From the NCBI GenBank assembly GCA_017645985.1, contig JAGCNK010000119.1, forward strand, positions 1 through 9,729: a DNA stretch of 9,729 bases, given 5' to 3'. The notes under the pieces are model-generated. The model was not told the DNA's origin, did no database searches, and was given only the letters and a program-made list of their open reading frames with translations. The DNA is from Bacteroidales bacterium. GTDB lineage: Bacteria > Bacteroidota > Bacteroidia > Bacteroidales > UBA3824. The position numbers and the translations under genes were made by a program. Positions within the stretch are counted from its first letter, which is position 1, and each line of letters begins with the position of its first letter. Positions 5,792-9,729 of this stretch are shown here, one piece after another.

Positions 5792-7804
5792 TTAGTTGTC
5801 GGAGCCGAAAGGAATGCCGTTTTCAATCTCCTTAAAGTCGGTGCTGATAACGGCAAATTCTGAACGACGGTTTAACTGATGGCAAATTTCGCGGTCTTGG
5901 TTGCTGGTGAGATTGTTGATAAATGCCTCGCTGAGCACGTCGCCCTCTTTGAGGAAGGGATATTTGTCGGCTATCTTTTTGGTAACTTTTACAGGGTTGG
6001 ATTCGCCCATACCTTTTGATGTGAGGCGGGCGGGATTGATGCCTTTTGACACAAGGTAGTTGACTACGCTCTTGGCACGCTCATCGGAGAGTTTGAGGTT
6101 GGCTTCGTCGTTGCCACGGAAGTCGGTGTTGGCACGCAACTCAATGGTAATGTTGCTGTTAACGTTGAGCACTTCAACCAATTTGTCAAGACTTACCATC
6201 GACTCTTCGCGGAGGTTTGCCTTGTTAAAGTCGTACTCTATGTTCTCGATCTCAATTACCTGATTGATAGGCGACATAAGTATCTCGATATGCAATACTG
6301 TGTTCTCGGTCAAACCTTTGGTGGTCTCCTTGCCAACGCCTTTGAGAAATCCCGGCTTGTTGGTAACGAACATGTAGTCGAGGTTTTCGGCAAGTTTAAA
6401 GTTGAATGTGCCGGCGTTGTTGGTCTTGGATTCCAGCTGTGTGCCGTCGCTGGCTGTGAGCTTCACCTCTGCGTCTGTGATCACCACTGTGGTCTCCTCG
6501 TTTTTAACCACGCCCTCGATGCTTACCTCGATAGGGGGGAGGAAGAATGCGTAGATGTCGTCGCCACGGCTGCCCTCGCGGTTTGACGAGAAATAGCCTT
6601 TCTGGAATTTTTTGAAGAATGTGATGCCGAAATCGTCGCCGGCTGAGTTGATGGGCACCTGCATATTTTCGGTGTGTGTAACGCCGTCTTTGGTGTAATG
6701 CTTAAAGATGTCTAATCCGCCGAGACCGCCGCGACCGTTGCTCGAGAAGTATAACGAGCCGTCGGCAGCTGCAAAGGGATAAAGTTCGTCGTCTTGAGTG
6801 TTGACATTTCCGCCAAGGTTCTGCGGGTCGCTCCATTTGTTTTTGCCCTCGCGTGTGGCTTTCCAGATATCTCTGCCGCCGAGACCGCCGGGAGCGTCGG
6901 AAGAGAAGTAGAGCGTGCGGCCGTCGGGACTGAGGCAGGGGTGACCTACCGAAACGGCGGTGTCCTGAAACAGCGGAACTTCCTCAGGTGCCGACCAGGT
7001 GGCGTTTTCTAACAGTGTGCTGGTGTAGATTCTGCAGCCGAGGTTCTGGTTCTTGATGTTTTTGCACGATGTGAAATACATTGTCTGTCCATCGGCAGAT
7101 ATGCAGGGACTGCCCTCATCAAAATTGGTGTTTACAGCACCTTCGGCAGGGATTGGAATACTCCATTTGCCTTTTTTGTCGCGTTTGGAGTAGAAAATAT
7201 CGGTGTAATACATTCCGCTGTTGGCGTTTCGCTCGTTGCCTGTGGCGCTTTCGCGAGCCGAAGTGTAGAAAATTTCGGTAGAGTCGGTTCCGAATGCTGG
7301 AGCAAAGTCGCTCTCTTTGTCGTTGAGCCAGCGTGCGGGGTAGACGATGTATCTTGTGGGTTTCTTTTCCCATTGAAGGGCGGTTTCGCAATCTTTTACG
7401 CCTTGTTCGCCGCGTTTGTCGTCGGGAACGAGGTCTACATAGCTGCTGTACATTGCGGAGGCGTCTTCGTAGTTGCCACGCATTTTGAGAGCATCGGCAA
7501 GGTAGAGAGTAGCCAAGGGGTTAGAATATTTTGCTTGAACAGCCTTTTTGTACCAACGTTCGGCGTTGCGGGGGTCGCTGGTTTTGCGGGCACATTCGCC
7601 AAGGTAGAAACAAATTTTGCCCTTTGTGGGACGGTCTTTGGTTTTGGGATAAAGTTTCACAAGCATTTCGGAGCATTTGATATATTCTCCTGAGTTGAAG
7701 TAGGTGAGAGCCTTGTCCACCTTTTTGTTCTGAGCCATTGCCTGCGGAGTGGCAGCAGCAAATAACAGTAACGCTATTGTAGCAATTGTAATTATCGAGC
7801 GCAT
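5792..7804 (-). CDS. PorE-like OmpA-family protein (TPR, beta-propeller, CRD, OmpA_C)
   Basis: The 670-residue periplasmic protein probably anchors envelope machinery to peptidoglycan. Domains in order: signal peptide 1-24 (cleavage AMA/Q); TPR-like helices ~27-145; a beta-propeller ~150-420 with five PD40-type strands (near 166-182, 229-246, 287-302, 339-357 and 392-409, e.g. 'CLSPDGRTLYFSS' 290-302, with 'GGLGG.DI' following two blades); a carboxypeptidase-regulatory-like beta domain ~425-510; and an OmpA_C domain ~515-656. OmpA_C has 'IEYDFNKANLREES', the peptidoglycan diaminopimelate contacts Asp561 (NTDFRG) and Arg576 (LSDERA), 'GMGESNP' and the Bacteroidetes insert ending 'CHQLNRRSEF'. 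Order and length match Porphyromonas gingivalis PorE (PG1058), a type IX secretion component, but Bacteroidetes encode several paralogues of this layout. The signal peptide has no lipobox Cys. It is the first gene of a four-gene operon. Confidence 0.87.
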   Translation of the reverse strand: MRSIITIATIALLLFAAATPQAMAQNKKVDKALTYFNSGEYIKCSEMLVKLYPKTKDRPTKGKICFYLGECARKTSDPRNAERWYKKAVQAKYSNPLATLYLADALKMRGNYEDASAMYSSYVDLVPDDKRGEQGVKDCETALQWEKKPTRYIVYPARWLNDKESDFAPAFGTDSTEIFYTSARESATGNERNANSGMYYTDIFYSKRDKKGKWSIPIPAEGAVNTNFDEGSPCISADGQTMYFTSCKNIKNQNLGCRIYTSTLLENATWSAPEEVPLFQDTAVSVGHPCLSPDGRTLYFSSDAPGGLGGRDIWKATREGKNKWSDPQNLGGNVNTQDDELYPFAAADGSLYFSSNGRGGLGGLDIFKHYTKDGVTHTENMQVPINSAGDDFGITFFKKFQKGYFSSNREGSRGDDIYAFFLPPIEVSIEGVVKNEETTVVITDAEVKLTASDGTQLESKTNNAGTFNFKLAENLDYMFVTNKPGFLKGVGKETTKGLTENTVLHIEILMSPINQVIEIENIEYDFNKANLREESMVSLDKLVEVLNVNSNITIELRANTDFRGNDEANLKLSDERAKSVVNYLVSKGINPARLTSKGMGESNPVKVTKKIADKYPFLKEGDVLSEAFINNLTSNQDREICHQLNRRSEFAVISTDFKEIENGIPFGSDN

Positions 7805-7940
7805 CGTGTTTAGAGTTTAGAAATACGTTTTGTCAAAAAATTACAAATTTTGTTCTTTTTTTTGAGAAAACAAATTTTTTTGAGGATTTTTTTGATTTTA
7901 TGTGTATTTGTGGGAAATGGTGGGGAATGGCGTTATTTTT
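7805..7940. other. AT-rich intergenic spacer, no gene
   Basis: The 136 bases between the nuclease stop and the PorE-like start hold the putative promoter at 7844-7874 and nothing else that I can support. No hairpin terminator for the nuclease gene is visible, so some transcripts may read from the nuclease gene into the operon. A small imperfect direct repeat (GGGAAATGG/GGGGAATGG) is at 7912-7929. Confidence 0.5.
7844..7874 (-). promoter_or_regulatory. Putative -33/-7 promoter of the PorE-like operon
   Basis: On the - strand, TTTG (7874-7871) is followed after exactly 19 bases by AAAATTTG (7851-7844), which is one base off the TAnnTTTG consensus. The spacing fits the Bacteroidetes 19-21 range. 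Transcription would start near 7838, giving a leader of about 34 bases before the ATG at 7804. The surrounding bases are so rich in A and T that a chance match is possible. Confidence 0.35.
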
Positions 7941-9107
7941 TTAATCCTTTTCCTTTGTCAAAAGTGCCTTCAACTGTTCTATGTCCGGCAGGGCTTTGCG
8001 GAGTCTATCGTCCATATCCATAGTGGTACGGTATGTGGCAACACCCATTGGCTTGTCGTAATCTTGTATAACGTATTCCACAAATTTGCTGTTGGCATTG
8101 CTACAAAGTAAAATACCAATTGAGGGATTCTCGTCGGGTTTTCTTACTTCGTCGTCGAGGATACGCAGATAACCTGCCAACTGTCCGAGGTATGCAGTTT
8201 TAAAAGGTCCTGATTTGAGTTCAACACACACAAGTGCTTTGAGTTCGCGGTTGAAAAACAGAAGGTCGGGGAACTGAATTTCTCCATACTTTTCCAAGCG
8301 GTATTGGTTGCCTACAAAAGTAAAATCGTTGCCAAAGGTCATAATAAAGTTCTTGACATTGTGGACAATGGCTTGCTCAACCACACGTTCGTCTTGATCC
8401 TTGTCGCGAACAAAAAGTTCCTCAACATTGATGAAGTCCAAAAGATATTCATCTTTGAACATCGAGATTGCGCGGAACGCTTGTAATTTGTCGGGAATCG
8501 TTTTGGTGAAATTATTGGGCAAACTGCCTCTGCGGGAATACAAATCATCGTCGATGAGTGCTTCCAAGTCTTCCACCTTTACTTTTGACTCATTAGCAAA
8601 ACGGATGTAAAACTTTCGTTGTTCTAAATCTTTTACTTTGCTGACAATAGCGTAATGATGTGAAAAACTTATGGACATAAATTCTGTTATCGGGAAGTCG
8701 GCAGAGACTTTTATTTCAGCCTGAATCAATTTGTTCGTTGGAACGAACGAATTATCCAATTTGTTCGTTCCAACGAACAAATTGGTATCATCTTGATTTA
8801 TTGGTACTTTATCGACTGGTACTTCTAAACATTTCCATTCTTCGTAAAATGTTCGCATTTTACGCATACTTGGAGCAGAAAACCCTCTCAGTCCGGGCAG
8901 TTCTTTCTTCAACTGTTGCGAAATAGTGTCGATAACGCCTTTGCCCCAATTTTTGTTGCGTGTATTATAAGACACATACCGCCCAATGCCGTAATACAGT
9001 GCAAGTTGCTCTTGATTGACGGCTTTTACGGCTTTGATTTGGCTCTGCAATATCGCCGATTTGATAATATCTACGGCTATGGATATTTCTTCGTTAGTGT
9101 TTTTCAT
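7941..9107 (-). CDS. YhcG-type PDDEXK nuclease (DUF1016 family)
   Basis: Predicted cytoplasmic DNA-or-RNA-acting nuclease of 388 residues. The N-terminal DUF1016 helical domain (~10-170) includes 'LALYYGIGRYVS' (35-46), 'NWGKGVIDTISQQL' (53-66), 'FSAPSMRKMRTFYEEW' (76-91) and 'SFSHHYAIVSKVKDLEQRKF' (147-166). The C-terminal nuclease domain (~205-385) carries the catalytic set Asp281 (FPDLLF), Glu296 and Lys298 (VELKSG), and Gln309 with Tyr313 (GQLAGYL), then 'ENPSIGILLC' (326-335). All key residues are present, so it should be active. Residues ~94-130 are a non-conserved linker made of two short tandem repeats: EVPVD/KVPIN and NLFVGTNKLD/NSFVPTNKLI. The second corresponds to the palindromic DNA repeats at 8728-8785. 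The ATG at 9107 lies about 35 bases from the expected start of transcription from a strong promoter. YhcG-family genes are frequent in accessory and defence-rich DNA, but the biological role is unsettled; here it stands alone, without restriction-modification partners in view. Confidence 0.9.
   Translation of the reverse strand: MKNTNEEISIAVDIIKSAILQSQIKAVKAVNQEQLALYYGIGRYVSYNTRNKNWGKGVIDTISQQLKKELPGLRGFSAPSMRKMRTFYEEWKCLEVPVDKVPINQDDTNLFVGTNKLDNSFVPTNKLIQAEIKVSADFPITEFMSISFSHHYAIVSKVKDLEQRKFYIRFANESKVKVEDLEALIDDDLYSRRGSLPNNFTKTIPDKLQAFRAISMFKDEYLLDFINVEELFVRDKDQDERVVEQAIVHNVKNFIMTFGNDFTFVGNQYRLEKYGEIQFPDLLFFNRELKALVCVELKSGPFKTAYLGQLAGYLRILDDEVRKPDENPSIGILLCSNANSKFVEYVIQDYDKPMGVATYRTTMDMDDRLRKALPDIEQLKALLTKEKD
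8728..8785. repeat. Two tandem 30-bp-spaced palindromes inside the nuclease linker
   Basis: Unit A (8728-8753) has 12-base arms around GG, with one imperfect position (8732/8749). Unit B (8756-8785) has perfect 14-base arms, CCAATTTGTTCGTT and its complement, around CC. The shared CAATTTGTTCGTT starts at 8727 and 8757, a 30-base period equal to ten codons, so both copies stay in frame. They encode NLFVGTNKLD and NSFVPTNKLI; the Gly/Pro difference comes from the GG/CC palindrome centre, i.e. the centre is inverted between copies. Each unit should form a strong hairpin in mRNA. Confidence 0.85.
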
Positions 9108-9148
9108 ATAGTTGCCTGCCGCAGTGTATGTATAGCGGCGAATTATGG

Positions 9149-9180
9149 CAAAGATAAGGATAATTTATTAAAAAAACAAA
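9149..9180 (-). promoter_or_regulatory. -33/-7 promoter of the YhcG-type nuclease gene
   Basis: On the - strand, TTTG (9180-9177) is followed after 20 bases by TATCTTTG (9156-9149), a full match to the Bacteroidetes TTTG-N19-21-TAnnTTTG promoter. Transcription should start near 9142-9144, leaving a leader of ~35 bases to the ATG at 9107. The -33 box lies in the T-rich tail of the preceding terminator hairpin, so termination of the WD40 gene and initiation here are packed end to end. Confidence 0.65.
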
Positions 9181-9213
9181 CGTAGAGACGTCATATTATG
9201 GCGTCTCTACGTT
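9179..9213 (-). terminator. GTAGAGACG palindrome, likely terminator of the WD40 gene
   Basis: AACGTAGAGACG (9179-9190) pairs perfectly with CGTCTCTACGTT (9202-9213). The stem extends inward through a T/G pair and TCAT/ATG-type pairs to a tiny loop near 9195-9197. Read leftward, the stem is followed by TTTGTTTTTTTAAT, a fair U-run, 68 bases past the WD40 gene's stop. The GTAGAGACG...CGTCTCTAC core resembles palindromes I recall as dispersed intergenic repeats in Bacteroidetes and cyanobacteria, so it may be a REP-like element serving as a terminator. Confidence 0.6.
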
Positions 9214-9280
9214 GCATGATTATAAAGAACGGTTATGGTTTATTATTTCTTGTTGGAAAATTATAATTACTATTTTTCTC

Positions 9281-9729
9281 TTACTCCAAATAATACTTCC
9301 GCCGCTCTTCCTGTGTCAATGGGCGGTCTTTGAACCGTTCACGAGTTGAGTCGATTAATTCTTGGAGCGGTGGGAAGTCCCACAAGCTGACAAAACCGTT
9401 TTGACTTGCTAATATGATCATATTGCCATCTGGAACGAAGGCAACTTGACACTTATATAAAAATGAAGCAGTAGCAGATAGTTCTACTATCTGTAGTCCA
9501 GTTTTTGCATCCCATATAATAACCGTAACGTCACTTGTTGCTGATACTATATATTTTCCGTCAGGACTGAAGGAGGCATACAAGAAACTTACATCATACG
9601 ATGTTTCCATCCTCCTATACTCCTGCTGTGTCTTTGCATCCCATATCCTTACCGTTCCGTCATCAGATGCCGTCACAATATACTTGCCGTCTGGGCTGAA
9701 ATTAGCGGAGTTGACAACGTTTGTATGCC
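9281..9729 (-). CDS. WD40-repeat protein, C-terminal part (5' end outside window)
   Basis: The reading frame stays open to the right edge (…HTNVVNSANFSPDGKYIVTAS…), so the GTG at 9676 is an internal valine and only about the last 149 residues are present. Three WD40 blades are visible: 'NFSPDGKYIVTASDDGTVRI' then WD; 'SFSPDGKYIVSATSDVTVII' then WD; and a more divergent one with 'AFVPDGNMIILASQNGFVSL' then WD. The protein ends in a charged helix, 'LQELIDSTRERFKDRPLTQE', then ERRKYYLE. Ends of the type 'R.R...R.LT.EER..Y.L' close many bacterial WD40 proteins that carry N-terminal TIR, caspase-like, NACHT or other STAND effector domains, so a signalling or defence protein is possible, but the informative N-terminus is not here. 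Adjacent blades share the near-identical 'FSPDGKYIV', suggesting recent duplication of blades. Transcription likely ends at the palindrome 9179-9213. Confidence 0.85.
   Translation of the reverse strand, partial: HTNVVNSANFSPDGKYIVTASDDGTVRIWDAKTQQEYRRMETSYDVSFLYASFSPDGKYIVSATSDVTVIIWDAKTGLQIVELSATASFLYKCQVAFVPDGNMIILASQNGFVSLWDFPPLQELIDSTRERFKDRPLTQEERRKYYLE

Noticed and set aside
7912..7929. Direct repeat GGGAAATGG/GGGGAATGG after the nuclease gene as a target-site duplication
   Set aside because: The copies are adjacent and imperfect with nothing between them, so this is probably chance in a G/T-rich stretch.
8728..8785. Palindrome pair as insertion-sequence ends, attachment site or CRISPR repeats
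   Set aside because: There are only two units with no unique spacers, both are in frame inside an intact gene, and no transposase or integrase is nearby.
1..9729. tRNA, rRNA, riboswitch or CRISPR array
   Set aside because: No cloverleaf, rRNA-like or regularly spaced repeat sequence was seen on either strand, and all long gaps are explained by promoters, terminators or short spacers.

Overview
The window looks like a Bacteroidales chromosome (order fairly confident; a Muribaculaceae- or Porphyromonadaceae-like lineage is only a guess). The reasons are: the end of the very large type IX secretion translocon protein SprA/Sov; a DUF4271 - hemD - rnpA gene order known from Bacteroidetes; TAnnTTTG-type -7 promoter elements paired with TTTG -33 elements instead of sigma70 -35/-10 boxes; few Shine-Dalgarno sequences; and a TPR/beta-propeller/CRD/OmpA protein of the PorE type.

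Left third (1-3661, + strand): the C-terminal ~390 codons of sprA, then a membrane protein of the DUF4271 family, uroporphyrinogen-III synthase (hemD, TTG start) and the RNase P protein (rnpA, probably also TTG start, 7 bases after hemD). hemD and rnpA are tightly coupled. A TACCTTTG promoter-like element and a nested hairpin lie across the end of the DUF4271 gene and the hemD leader. yidD, which often follows rnpA, is not here; a strong bidirectional hairpin terminator (3695-3732) closes the convergent junction instead.

Middle (3749-7804, - strand): a compact four-gene operon, transcribed right to left with gaps of only 14, 24 and 25 bases. It encodes a 670-residue PorE-like periplasmic OmpA-family protein, a YhbP/UPF0306 flavin-binding-fold protein, a Q/N-rich lipoprotein, and a small exported protein of unknown function. 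A plausible -33/-7 promoter precedes it. Three of the four products are exported, so the operon reads as an envelope module, with a cytoplasmic putative oxidoreductase in the middle.

Right end (7941-9729, - strand): a complete YhcG-type (DUF1016) PDDEXK nuclease with its own textbook promoter, and the C-terminal WD40 blades of a protein that continues beyond the window. Between them sits a GTAGAGACG...CGTCTCTAC palindrome that can serve as the terminator of the WD40 gene. The nuclease gene carries two 30-bp in-frame palindromic units in its interdomain linker, the most unusual sequence structure in the window. This end has the character of accessory or genome-conflict DNA, but that is inference from family types only.

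No rRNA, tRNA, CRISPR array, transposase or phage gene was seen. I see no clear new multi-gene system. The best leads are the palindromic linker repeats in the nuclease, the PorE-like operon with its two uncharacterised exported partners, and the promoter elements embedded in coding or start-codon sequence.
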